From contig CP085833.1 of assembly GCA_020809705.1 (NCBI GenBank), positions 4,216,001 to 4,280,000 of the forward strand: 64,000 nt of DNA, given 5' to 3'. The translations under genes were made by a program, and so were the position numbers. This document shows positions 22,101 through 30,656 of this stretch, in pieces. Position 1 is the first letter of the stretch. Each line of letters begins with the position of its first letter. A model generated the notes under the pieces. The model ran no database searches. It had not been told where the DNA came from and saw nothing but the letters and a program-made list of their open reading frames with translations. The stretch comes from Calonectria ilicicola (taxonomy: Eukaryota; Ascomycota; Sordariomycetes; Hypocreales; Nectriaceae).

Positions 22101-23036
22101 CCGCTTACAATCGAAAGTATTCAGAATCTAGCCGGTGCAATTTCTAACCAGGGAAGATGTCAAGAAGCAGAGCAACTTCATAGATATACATTGGAGCTGC
22201 GCAAGAGGATCTTAGGCCAAGAACATCCGGATACAATTGCTAGTATTCAAAATCTAGCTAGTATAACTCTCAGTCAAGGGAGGTATCAAGAAGCAGAACA
22301 ACTCTCTCGACATGTGTTAGAGCTCCGCAATAGAATTTTGGGGCAAGAACATCCCGACACAATTCGGAGTATCCACAACCTAGGTGATGCAATACATCAC
22401 CAACGGAGGATCCAAGAAGCAGAAAAACTTTTTCGATACGCAGTTGAGCTTCAGAAAAAGGTTTTAGGCCAAGAACACCCAGAAACAATTTCCAGCGTGT
22501 TGAATATAGTCAACTCTCTAGAACGACAGGGAAGATATAGTGAAGGGATAAGAATTTTACGACACAATATGCCATTTTTTGAGAAATTATTTGGTCTATA
22601 CCATTGCAACACACTCAACAATATAGAAGCATCGATCCGGCTTCGTGAGCTCTCTGGCAGAGCCAAGAATTCTCCTAAGCTTATGCACCAAACCTTAAAG
22701 CTTAGACATAGATTGATTGGTCCGTACCATCCTGGTACAATCGGTTGTATGTTCAATCTAGGCTGGACGCTTGAGAGGCAGGAGAAAATGGCCCAAGCAA
22801 AGCGGGTGCACCAATGTGCGCTAAAGCTCAGAGAGAGTGTGCTTATTCCCGGTCATCCCGATATAGTGGCATCACAAGTCGCCATTGATAGAATAAAAAG
22901 TATTATTCTTAAACAGAGAAAAGAAAGGCATCAGACGGAACGCATGATCAGAAAAAGATGGATGAGAAAAAGGAGATTGGAACAATTACGGCACATGTAT
23001 CTGATCTTACAAGGCCAGAAACCCATCAGGAATTAG
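19191..23036 (+). CDS. NLR-like receptor: nucleoside phosphorylase-like / NB-ARC / TPR
   Basis: Single-exon gene, 1281 residues. Residues about 10-305 form a PNP/UDP phosphorylase-like effector domain (WVCALPIKLAAAAEMMDE, GLLVGIGGGVPS, LGDVVIS, CFEMEAVGLMN, VVRGICDYADAHKN). An NB-ARC NTPase follows: P-loop GLGGIGKTQ at about 368-376, Walker B LLIIDDVD around Asp448, and a sensor-like ILFTTR. From about residue 755 to 1200 there are 42-residue TPR_10/12-type repeats (EAExLHRxTLELRxRILGQEHPDT). The basic C-terminal tail (KRWMRKRRLEQLRHM) is unusual. This is the architecture of fungal NLRs acting in heterokaryon or xenorecognition. Ligand binding by the TPRs would trigger oligomerisation of the NTPase and activation of the N-terminal domain. 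In-frame repeat units are nearly identical at DNA level. Confidence 0.93.
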   Translation: MAKSAVAATDFTVGWVCALPIKLAAAAEMMDEEYADLAQPPTDTNIYTYGRVGVHKVVVACLPAGQMGTNSAAAVVSQMWNSFPALRFGLLVGIGGGVPSEENDIRLGDVVISQPFGQYGGVVQYDFGKTGPRGRVTRNGSLNAPPPMLLSALAKLRANDMRSKTAIPDHLSKFSGNPKFTCPGPQRDTLYSATSQHVAGRTCLKCSSDDIIQRDARKGQSPALFFGNIASGNQVMRDGAERNRISQELGGVLCFEMEAVGLMNNIHCLVVRGICDYADAHKNKQWQPFAAAAAAAAAKELLHIVPPTVLQSILELQESQIISNESHFLVSIGRNEDFVGRESVLEQLLELVNPSANEEDCQRIVIEGLGGIGKTQIALEVAYRTSQADPNCSVFWVPAINMAAFDNACRDIGHALKVPGIDNQNSDFKALVKEALNRNPSSWLLIIDDVDMLLRNDGPLQKYLPFNRKGSILFTTRSHEAAIELDVSSSKVFAISELSKHEAVEILEKSLSEGQMEDNTSTTNLLEFLAYLPLAIKQAAVYMKKTDVSTHDYLKCCLSSDKSQIELLSKDFGDKGRYRESFNPIATTRLISFHNMGQNYPLAAQYLKFICFLAEKDIPISLLLQSEDKIQMQEAISILKGYAFIIPQKDAVSFDMHRLVRIATRNWVKEERETCITGLIQHICQAIPFPTESSMNVWRRFMPHALAVLEVYNDSLDRKSQEHFLYLVAETYRFLGNYAMSESLLRHTLDLSFQLYGREDPHTLDVESSLGLILNKNGKLDEAEQILRDICQRSKAIFGQSHPVTLRSQGNLGTVLVAVGQYNEAEKIFRNRLDIANQLSGQPDPMMWIDFLNLSRVLIYQEKGKEAEQISRRAQRLAERAFGLNDPRTLKTTDNLAIAIASQGRYQEAEKLHRYTLELCNGILGQEHPDTITGIQNIATTISRQGGYQEAERLHQHTLELRHRILGQEHPLTIESIQNLAGAISNQGRCQEAEQLHRYTLELRKRILGQEHPDTIASIQNLASITLSQGRYQEAEQLSRHVLELRNRILGQEHPDTIRSIHNLGDAIHHQRRIQEAEKLFRYAVELQKKVLGQEHPETISSVLNIVNSLERQGRYSEGIRILRHNMPFFEKLFGLYHCNTLNNIEASIRLRELSGRAKNSPKLMHQTLKLRHRLIGPYHPGTIGCMFNLGWTLERQEKMAQAKRVHQCALKLRESVLIPGHPDIVASQVAIDRIKSIILKQRKERHQTERMIRKRWMRKRRLEQLRHMYLILQGQKPIRN
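21959..22485 (+). repeat. 126-bp tandem repeats inside the receptor TPR region
   Basis: The phrase encoding ILGQEHP(D/L/E)T recurs with 126-bp spacing at about 21959, 22086, 22211, 22337 and 22463, with long stretches almost identical between units. Outer repeats are far more diverged, so the central units look recently amplified or homogenised. Confidence 0.85.
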
Positions 23037-23449
23037 GTTTTTTAAGAAAGAATCAAGTTCTGGCGAATTCATCGAGTTGGCATCATACGAAAACATGATG
23101 ATCACATAAGCAAAGCTGGCTCAATTGACAGAAACAACTAGCGAAGCTGTCAGATAGGCAGCCGAACAAATCATATGTGTCGTATTTCGCTTTTATCACG
23201 GAAAACCAACACGGAAAACCAACACGCAAGTATTAGAAATGTCATTTTCTTCGAATATCTCCAATCACTTAAAATAATATCTGAGTGTTGTTGTGACGTA
23301 TTTCTGCTACTTGATCATTCCAAACACCATGCTCTGCCACATTTCCGATTGCCCAGGATATACAACGTGGTTTACTAAAAATCAAGATGGTAGGTTTTCA
23401 TAAATACCATCAAAATAATTCCATTCGTTTTCCAAGCCTGTTAAGGTCC
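23037..23449. other. intergenic between receptor and membrane protein (convergent)
   Basis: 3' flanks of two convergent genes; nothing else seen. An 18-bp direct duplication (CGGAAAACCAACACGGAA type) lies near 23199-23225. Confidence 0.5.
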
Positions 23450-24051
23450 TCATCGCCACTGACTACGCTCATGACCGACTCCATTGTTGGGCATATGCGC
23501 AATTGCAGGTATTGTAGGTTCCACATTATACCACCCCCTGTAATCTATCGTCTTCTCCGCTGGGTTTTCTCTTGATTTCCTTGGAGATTTATTTCTGTGT
23601 CGCTTACAGAGTATTCCAGTCACAACGAGAATCGTCAGGGCAACTAATTATGTAAGTTTACGCTAAGTTTCTGGCAAAAATGGGGGTATTCACCGAATAT
23701 TATGAATGCGATGCCGATTTCTGTCAGCCTGCTGATCCCTTGCCCCGTTGAAAAACTTGTCTCGGTCGCTGTACTTTCCGGAATCGATGCAGTTGATGAG
23801 ACTGCTTGTATTGACACGCGGGGAGTGATGGCGGTAGAGAATGTAGTCGCTTGTGATGCGGAAATTACTCGGGAGAGTTCTTCTCTTAATAAGGCATTGT
23901 CTATGCTGCTCAGAGATGTGGTAGGACTTGATGCACTCTCAGTTGCTGGTGGTTTAAAAAATCCTCTTGTCGGTCTTGGTAGCTGGATATGTTCGGTCGA
24001 CGTATCGGTGCCAGGTTCAATGATATCTTCGAATCCAGGAAAGTCCTCCAT
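23450..24051 (-). CDS. single-pass membrane protein, 5' end uncertain
   Basis: Exons 24051-23694 and 23643-23450 join in phase across a 49-bp intron to give 183 residues. A Ser/Thr/Pro-rich stalk (SSPTTSLSSID, TETSFSTGQG) leads into a helix that only becomes continuous after splicing (IGIAFIIF-VALTILVVTGIL). A basic stop-transfer CKRHRNKSPRKSRE and a cytosolic tail of about 50 residues follow. This is the layout of fungal type I surface proteins. A signal peptide is missing from the ATG at 24051. A cysteine-rich open stretch upstream (24241-24465, containing CTKKNACHRRLFCCKSGW) and another near 24110-24190 could be its ectodomain exons, which I could not join with certainty. Confidence 0.5.
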
Positions 24052-24240
24052 CGTGCTGCACCTCGAAATTCGTGGAGGAAGCTATTTGGAAAATCTCAGG
24101 GTTGGGTGGCTGGACGATGCGATCGGAATTTGCTCACACCAGTTGGTGCACAGTGAAAAATCTTGGTCTGGTGGGTTAAAATCTGCAAAAAAATTCCAAA
24201 ATGATAATTGAACCTCCAAAAACTGGAGACAATGGGAATT

Positions 24241-24465
24241 TTATTTTCCTCGCAATTTCCCCCGCGAAGCCAAGCTGTAAGAACCGTCAGCGCTGCGAAA
24301 CCGGATCCTGTTGTAGGCGAGGGTGGTGAGACGCTTTGGGCGCCGATCATACTCAAGCTCAACACACGCTGGGGCAATCCCGGTTTCATCACGCGCCACT
24401 TGGAACCAGCCCGACTTGCAGCAAAACAATCGCCTGTGGCATGCATTCTTCTTGGTGCAGTAAAT
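24241..24465 (-). other. cysteine-rich open stretch, possible ectodomain exon
   Basis: An open minus-strand frame with a dense cysteine pattern (CTKKNACHRRLFCC.., later PACVELEYD). It looks like an extracellular domain and lies directly upstream of the stalk/TM exons at 23450-24051. Splice sites linking them were not settled, so it may be a decayed or mis-modelled exon. Confidence 0.3.
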
Positions 24466-25758
24466 TTAGAACCATGGCAAATGGATTGGCGGTGTCAAGA
24501 CCCTGCGTGACTTTGCCTGAATCACATTACGCGACCTTGGCTTGAGGTGAGCCAGACGGGGGATGTCGCGTGACACACGCCATCTCATGCAATTAGTTAG
24601 AATCGTGTCTTGGGATAACTCTTTTTTTTATCTCGTACTTTTTACTTGTTCTATTTTGTTTTCTTTAGACAACATCTGTGCCATCAGCCCAAGGTGATAA
24701 AAATGGTTATCACACAGTAGAAAATGGCTCCCCTGGACATTTTAAGCAACGGGTCATCTGGCTAGGTATTAGCACAATAGCTAGGTTTAATAGGGCTTTT
24801 TTGTTTAAAATTTTTTTTTCTCGGCCAATGTTTTCGAACGGGATACAGGGAACAATCAGTGCTTATTAGCACAGTACCCACTTTACTGCTATCGTCGCTG
24901 GCGAGGTGAAAATTATGAGTATAGGACGCGTCATCTACCTAGCGAAACGTTTTTGCAACGAGTCAACTGCTTTGTGATGTTAAGTTTGGGGACGCCGATA
25001 TCTTCAAATTCTTAACACTGGGGGTGTTTTTCACACAGTTCCTTCATTTTTGTCACGTTGTTTCCCGTAAAACTCAGGCCTCCATCAACATGGTGCGCTT
25101 TGATAAGCGCCTTAGCTGACATCTCAAAAGTCGCAGTGATTGGACAGTGCCGTCGCTTTACACTCTCCCATTGGCGCATGATGGTTAGGCATATTTCTCT
25201 AAGCAAATAGTAATAATAGAATAGTAGGAGTCTACGATGTCGCGGGGCTACTTTGGCTGGTTGATCACAAGCACAGTCATTATTCCATTACTGATAACGG
25301 ACGCATGCATTATGGAGCGTCCAACTGCACAAATGTCGCCACCCAATCGAAGGTAAAAGGGAAAGCCTGGAGAGCCTTGCCTGGACGCTATACGAACGTC
25401 TGTAGTCCTACAGCAGGCCTCATAATTGAGAAAAGGAGGGTGCTGAGCACTCAAATTGGCGGGTTAAGCGAGCTAGAAAGAGGCTAAACGTAAAGATGCA
25501 TTAGTGCCTCGTAGGCCACTCCGCAACTCACGGAACAAGCCCAGTCCTAGGAGGCTCACTCCGCGCGATATAAAAACTGGTCTTTTTCAAATGATTTAAG
25601 GATTTCATCACAATTTCTCACCCTCGGCATCCTTCAGTTGCGACAAATTCGTTTCCCCTTGACTAAACCATTGAGAGGACTAACGCATTCGTGCCTACCA
25701 TATTCATCAACCACCGAGACTGAGCTGAGTGGTCAAGCAACCACAGAGCTGCTGTATC
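24466..25758. other. intergenic, TPR-CHAT promoter region
   Basis: No supported gene. A TATAAAA box at 25569-25575 lies about 185 bp upstream of the TPR-CHAT start codon and is a plausible core promoter. Confidence 0.5.
25569..25575 (+). promoter_or_regulatory. TATA box of the TPR-CHAT gene (candidate)
   Basis: TATAAAA in a pyrimidine-rich setting about 185 bp before the ATG at 25759. Position and match are reasonable for a fungal core promoter; no transcript start is known. Confidence 0.35.
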
Positions 25759-28707
25759 ATGCAATCTGAGCGGGCTCAAGCTATTGAAGATTTCGACACC
25801 GTCGTTAATGCTGCAGATATGCCAGTGGATATAATGTCTCAAAAGCATCCTAATCAAACTGCCCAATTAAGTAATCCTCAAACACGATTCGGGAGACAGT
25901 CCGACTCAGCTGGTTCAATGGATTACGTTGATCGTACCATCGAAACTATAAGCAAAGAATTGGAGACGATGCCTCATGACCATCCCCGCCGACTTGGTAT
26001 GTTGGACAGGCTTGGGAGGCAGCTTCGTCTAAGGTTTGAGCAAACTGGATTGATGAGCGACCTTGACTGGGCTATTGACGTTGCGAGTTCGGCGGTGGAA
26101 GCCACACCTAGAGTCCGACTTTTCTTATCTGATCGTTTGAACGCACTTGGGTTTAGACTTAGTATGCGATACGAACGGAGTGGCTTGATAGGTGATCTTG
26201 ACCGTGCTATCGAAATTATAAGCATGCAGTTAGAGGTTACACCTCCAGATCACCCAGATCGATATATAGCCTTAAACGACCTTGGATCATGGCTCGGCAG
26301 GCGATTCGATCAGAGTGGATCGATAATCGACATCGATCGTGCGATCGAACTTCTGAGCATGGCGATTAAAGTCACAACTTCGGACTATTCATTCCAAGCT
26401 GCCACATTACTCAACCTTGGGACCTCGCTTTCCAAACGTTTTAAGCGAACTGGTTTGAGAGACGACCTTGACCATGCTATTGAATTCACAAGGATGGCAC
26501 TGAAGACCATCCCTGAAGACCATCCTGATCATGCTCATTTTTTGAATAACCTCGGTGTCTGGCTTCTCCAAAGATTTCAATTGTCTAAGTCGCTAGACGA
26601 CCTCACTGGTGCTATCGAGCTTTTAGAAAAGGTAGTTGCAGTTACTCCTGAAACCTATTTTGAGCGACCTAGGAGATTGCATAACCTTGGGAGGTGCCTC
26701 GCGGAGCGATCTAGACACACTGGCTCAATTCAAGATCTTAATCGCGCCATCAAATTTCTCAATGCGGCAATGGATCTCACCCCAAAAGACCACCCCGATC
26801 GATCTGGGTTAATAAGTTTGCTTGGAACCTTGCACGGCGAAAGATTTCTGCAAACCAGCACAATGGCAGACCTTGATCTTGCCATAGAACTCGTACAAAC
26901 ATCAGTTACAATTACCTCGAAAAATCACCCTAGTCGGGCTAACAAGCTTGGAAGCCTTGGTCGTTGGCTCGGCGCTCGTTTCTTAGAAACTAATTCGGAA
27001 GACGATGCGCTCCGTGCAATCTGGTCTTTCAAAGATAGTTGGGCATGCCATTCGGCACCTTCATCTACTCGCATTATTTCAGCCCGGAATGCTGCGATGT
27101 TCATTCTTTCGGGCTCCCGTCAGTTTCCACATTCAGAATCGAACTGGACGGATGCAAATATCTTGATGTCAGAGGCTGCAGCGCTTCTCCCCTCTGTCAG
27201 CCCACGATCTCTAAAGCACGTCGACAAGCAGCGGATTCTTGGAGAATATGCTAGCATAGCATCTATGGCTACGGCAATTGCCCTGACCTCAGGAACGCCA
27301 CCTGATTACGCCTTGGCTATCCTCGAATCAGGTCGCAACGTCATCACATCTATGTTGTTGGAAACACGTGGAGACGTTTCTGACCTGAAGGAGCAGTATC
27401 CTGATTTAGCAGCCGAATTTATATCACTTAGAGACGAGCTAGATTATCCTGAGGGGCAGACTCTCCCGCCCCAACATAATGACCTTTCTTCATGGGAATC
27501 ACGAGCGAAACGCCTACGTGAAGCAGAAGAGGAATTTCAGAACCTACTATATAAAATTCGCACCAAAACTCCGTTTCACAACTTTCTCAGCTCGCCGACC
27601 AGAGAAGAGTTAGCGAACGCCGGGAATCCGGACCCTGTTGTTGTTATTAATTTAGACACTCTTCGCTGTGACGCATTTCTCATCACGCATTGCGGAGTCA
27701 CGGTGTTATATTTGCCAAATCTAACAATGAAAAAAGCCCGAGAATGGGCTCAAGATCTGCGACGTCGCCCAATATCAGTACTAGAGCAGCTGTGGGACAA
27801 TGTCTGTGGTCCAATCCTACAAGAGCTCGGGTTCACTGATCCCATGCCAGATAGCAACCGCCGCCGAATATGGTGGATTCCAACAGGAATTCTCAGCCAG
27901 CTACCTCTTCACGCGGCCGGACTGTACTCGCATGGTTCGACGGATACAGTACTTGATAGAGTTATGTCGTCGTATGCCTCGTCAGTTAAAGCATTGGTAT
28001 ATGGGCGCCGAGATGTTCGAAGATCTGCAGGACCACAGTTTAACCGTGCTCTCCTAGTTTCTATGGGCGAGACACCTGGGTTACCTGGAACCCTTCCAAA
28101 TGCTATGCAAGAAGTAGAGATGCTAAAGGATCTTTTTCCATCGCTCCAATTACAACCGGTCACGCCCAAACCGCGCAAGGATGATGTCCTTGAACATCTG
28201 CAGGAGTGTAGAATATTCCACTTTGCCGGCCACGGACTATCAGACTTGGTGGAGCCTTCTCAAAGTCGTTTGCTTCTCGAGGACTGGAAAACCGACCCGC
28301 TCACCGTGGGGGACTTCCGCAACTGCAAGCTACAAGAGAACCCGCCATATCTTGGGTATCTCTCAGCTTGTTCAACCGGAGCCAACGAAGTAGATGAACT
28401 TGCCAACGAGGGAATCCATCTTATCAATTCCCTTCAGCTTGCAGGCTTCCGCCACGTTGTCGGAACGCTCTATGAGGTCTCAGACAGGCACTGTGTTGAT
28501 GTAGCCAGGATTTTCTATGAGACCCTACGGAACGAGGGGATGACAGACGCGGCGGTATGCCGGGCTCTTCATCAGGCAGTTCTCATGTTGCGTGATGTGT
28601 GGGAGGTCGAGGACGGGGGGATGAGAAATGGCAGAAATATCGAACTTGTGGGGGAGGAGGCACAGGGAATTCCATACTGGGTTCCGTACGTTCACTTTGG
28701 TGTATAG
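25759..28707 (+). CDS. TPR-CHAT caspase-like protease
   Basis: Single exon, 982 residues. ATG 25759 is used because the frame upstream has only GTG. Residues about 60-430 hold roughly eight TPR-like units with a period near 50 (DLDRAIEI.., NDLGSWLGRRF, NNLGVWLLQRF). A helical linker follows, then a C-terminal CHAT domain with both catalytic residues: His825 in FHFAGHG and Cys871 in LSACSTG. The domain ends with the typical VVGTLYEVSDRHCVDVAR and a WVPYVHFG tail. CHAT proteins are clan CD cysteine proteases. Bacterial TPR-CHAT acts with type III-E CRISPR, and fungal relatives are thought to act in regulated cell death and allorecognition. The substrate is unknown, and no gasdermin-like gene is recognised next to it. 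Confidence 0.92.
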   Translation: MQSERAQAIEDFDTVVNAADMPVDIMSQKHPNQTAQLSNPQTRFGRQSDSAGSMDYVDRTIETISKELETMPHDHPRRLGMLDRLGRQLRLRFEQTGLMSDLDWAIDVASSAVEATPRVRLFLSDRLNALGFRLSMRYERSGLIGDLDRAIEIISMQLEVTPPDHPDRYIALNDLGSWLGRRFDQSGSIIDIDRAIELLSMAIKVTTSDYSFQAATLLNLGTSLSKRFKRTGLRDDLDHAIEFTRMALKTIPEDHPDHAHFLNNLGVWLLQRFQLSKSLDDLTGAIELLEKVVAVTPETYFERPRRLHNLGRCLAERSRHTGSIQDLNRAIKFLNAAMDLTPKDHPDRSGLISLLGTLHGERFLQTSTMADLDLAIELVQTSVTITSKNHPSRANKLGSLGRWLGARFLETNSEDDALRAIWSFKDSWACHSAPSSTRIISARNAAMFILSGSRQFPHSESNWTDANILMSEAAALLPSVSPRSLKHVDKQRILGEYASIASMATAIALTSGTPPDYALAILESGRNVITSMLLETRGDVSDLKEQYPDLAAEFISLRDELDYPEGQTLPPQHNDLSSWESRAKRLREAEEEFQNLLYKIRTKTPFHNFLSSPTREELANAGNPDPVVVINLDTLRCDAFLITHCGVTVLYLPNLTMKKAREWAQDLRRRPISVLEQLWDNVCGPILQELGFTDPMPDSNRRRIWWIPTGILSQLPLHAAGLYSHGSTDTVLDRVMSSYASSVKALVYGRRDVRRSAGPQFNRALLVSMGETPGLPGTLPNAMQEVEMLKDLFPSLQLQPVTPKPRKDDVLEHLQECRIFHFAGHGLSDLVEPSQSRLLLEDWKTDPLTVGDFRNCKLQENPPYLGYLSACSTGANEVDELANEGIHLINSLQLAGFRHVVGTLYEVSDRHCVDVARIFYETLRNEGMTDAAVCRALHQAVLMLRDVWEVEDGGMRNGRNIELVGEEAQGIPYWVPYVHFGV

Positions 28708-29448
28708 GGGTTTCTTATAGTCTGACAATATTCATTTTCTTTCTATTTCTTCCCAAGAAAAAGAGTAAAAGAAATGTGCAAAGCGTCACACCTCGAATGA
28801 AAGTTTGCATACTAGTTAGTCCCATGACCAAGAAAATGCGCCTTTGGTGCCAGCACGGAAAGTAATCTCAAAAATGAGATGTTCATATCTTGAGCATAAA
28901 TTATCGCTACATAAGGCTCGCGGGCAAATAAGGTATAGACCATTGATATGCCTACATGTTCCCTTTGAGATTTCTGCTGTTACAATCCTACTTTACTAAT
29001 CAATAACCGCAAAAGGATCCTTAATTCTTGCAGCAGACTGCGCAGTAAACTTACATGTATCCCATATTAAATCATGTCGAGATCTGCAAAAGATGTGATC
29101 TCGAGAAAGTGATCATTTTTGGGGTAGTGCCAAGATGCTGGAGGAGTATACAATTCTGTGATAAGTAAGAATCGTACACAAATTTAAAAGATGATTCACA
29201 GCTCAGCTCTTTCCTCTTTGTTCGGCACATTATGTTCGTTCGTTTGTGTCATCGGCCATGGCTACACATGTCATGCTACACAAACGCCGATTGTCCTACA
29301 TATTTATATCTCTGTGACCTTCGCAATGATGCCTTGGGATTTTTTTTTCTTCCCTAGCATACACAACCTCGCCCACAACAGTCAGCTAATCCATACCGTC
29401 GGATGTTCCAACTTCTCATCAACATTCTAATCAGCATCTATATCAACA
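28708..29448. other. intergenic, no supported gene
   Basis: AT-rich 3' flank of TPR-CHAT and upstream region of the F-box gene at 29449. No element identified. Confidence 0.5.
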
Positions 29449-30122
29449 ATGGAGACGGCCTCAGAAATGGACTTGATGTCGAGAATAGACCTGTATTTCG
29501 GGGTGGTGAGAATCCCATTGATCACTGATTTACGAGTTCCACAAGAGGTAATAATGGATATCCCCAGCCCTGATGAATATTTTTAACAAAGGCAATTTAG
29601 ATTTTAAACTCGACGCCAAATCTCTCCGCACCCCTTTTCCGACTTCCACCAGAAGTGTTCCTTGCGATCCGCGAATGCATCTCCACGAGAGAAGACCAGC
29701 TTTGCTTCGCCCTTGCTAGCAAACGCCTTTTGCAGGTATCTACGATACTACCATTAAAGGTCCTCCGCACTATGAATGCCGAACACCGCCGGGGTCGGTT
29801 GGTAGAAGAAAATCGGGACGCCGTAGCCCGACCGCTGAGGGCACTCGCTCCCCGAGATTCACAGGGTCGGAAGAAGAAAACATTTTCCCTTTGCTATAGA
29901 TGCTTTAGATATCAGCCAACTAGTGAGAGATCGTGGAAACGTTGTGGAGAAGCATTTGCCGCGAGGAATCATTTGGTGGGTTGGCGAGGAAATCCCTGGG
30001 CTAAGTGGGAAGATCAGCTCTTGCATTGGAAAAGTGCGAAGGAAGAAAAGAAACTTCTTTGCCCTCGCTGCTGGGCTGAAGTGGAGAACCCAAAACGATC
30101 TCACGACTTTACTTGGCCGTGA
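29449..30122 (+). CDS. F-box protein with cysteine-rich C-terminus
   Basis: Exon 29449-29505 (19 codons, phase 0), intron 29506-29600, then exon 29601-30122; 192 residues. Exon 2 opens directly into an F-box-like segment (FRLPPEVFLAIRECIS, then CFALASKRLLQVS). Four paired cysteines follow (CYRCFRYQPT.., CGEAFA, CPRCWAEV) and could bind zinc. This F-box/zinc-ribbon form is common among small uncharacterised fungal proteins. It lies 740 bp after the TPR-CHAT gene on the same strand; a shared role is speculation. Confidence 0.65.
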
Positions 30123-30656
30123 AGTTATTCACGGCTTGGTATAGCATCTTCCAAGTTCAATTAGTCAGCGCTCTTTAACGCGACTTCTCATGCAAGCCGG
30201 CTCATGGCAGCCGCCCCGAGCTTAATAGAACATACAGCATACCAGTTCCTTTGACCGCAAAATAAACATTAGCCATATCCAAACCAAGTTGGCTTTTCTT
30301 TTTCTTTTTTTCATTTACTAGCACTTTTGAGGAATAGCTAGCTAGCTGACTGGCTAGCTGGCTGGCTTGCTGGAGCATGCACCACTACAGGACTCCAAGG
30401 TTGGCTATTTCAATACCGTTGCTAACGCTACCATGAGCATCATACGTAGAAAAGGACGTCGACATGATACCCGGTATCGATTTTGATAGAGTATCCACCG
30501 AAATGGCGGCTAAAGGGCAAACACGGTCGGAGATTGGGCTGCATATTCTGCCATGCAGCTCTCTCCGCCTTGGGTGACGAAATTGCACTGTTCTTACCAT
30601 TCCTTTTAACTTGATATCTATCGAGCGACAAATCCTGGCGATATATAACCGACACG
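30123..30656. other. intergenic upstream of the DgcN-like gene
   Basis: Contains the GCTAGCTGG-type simple repeat at 30336-30373 and a TATATAA run only about 10-16 bp before the DgcN-like ATG. No gene seen. Confidence 0.5.
30336..30373 (+). repeat. GCTAGCTGG-type simple tandem repeat
   Basis: Imperfect run of GCTAGCTAGCTGACTGGCTAG.. units; low complexity and self-complementary. Confidence 0.75.
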
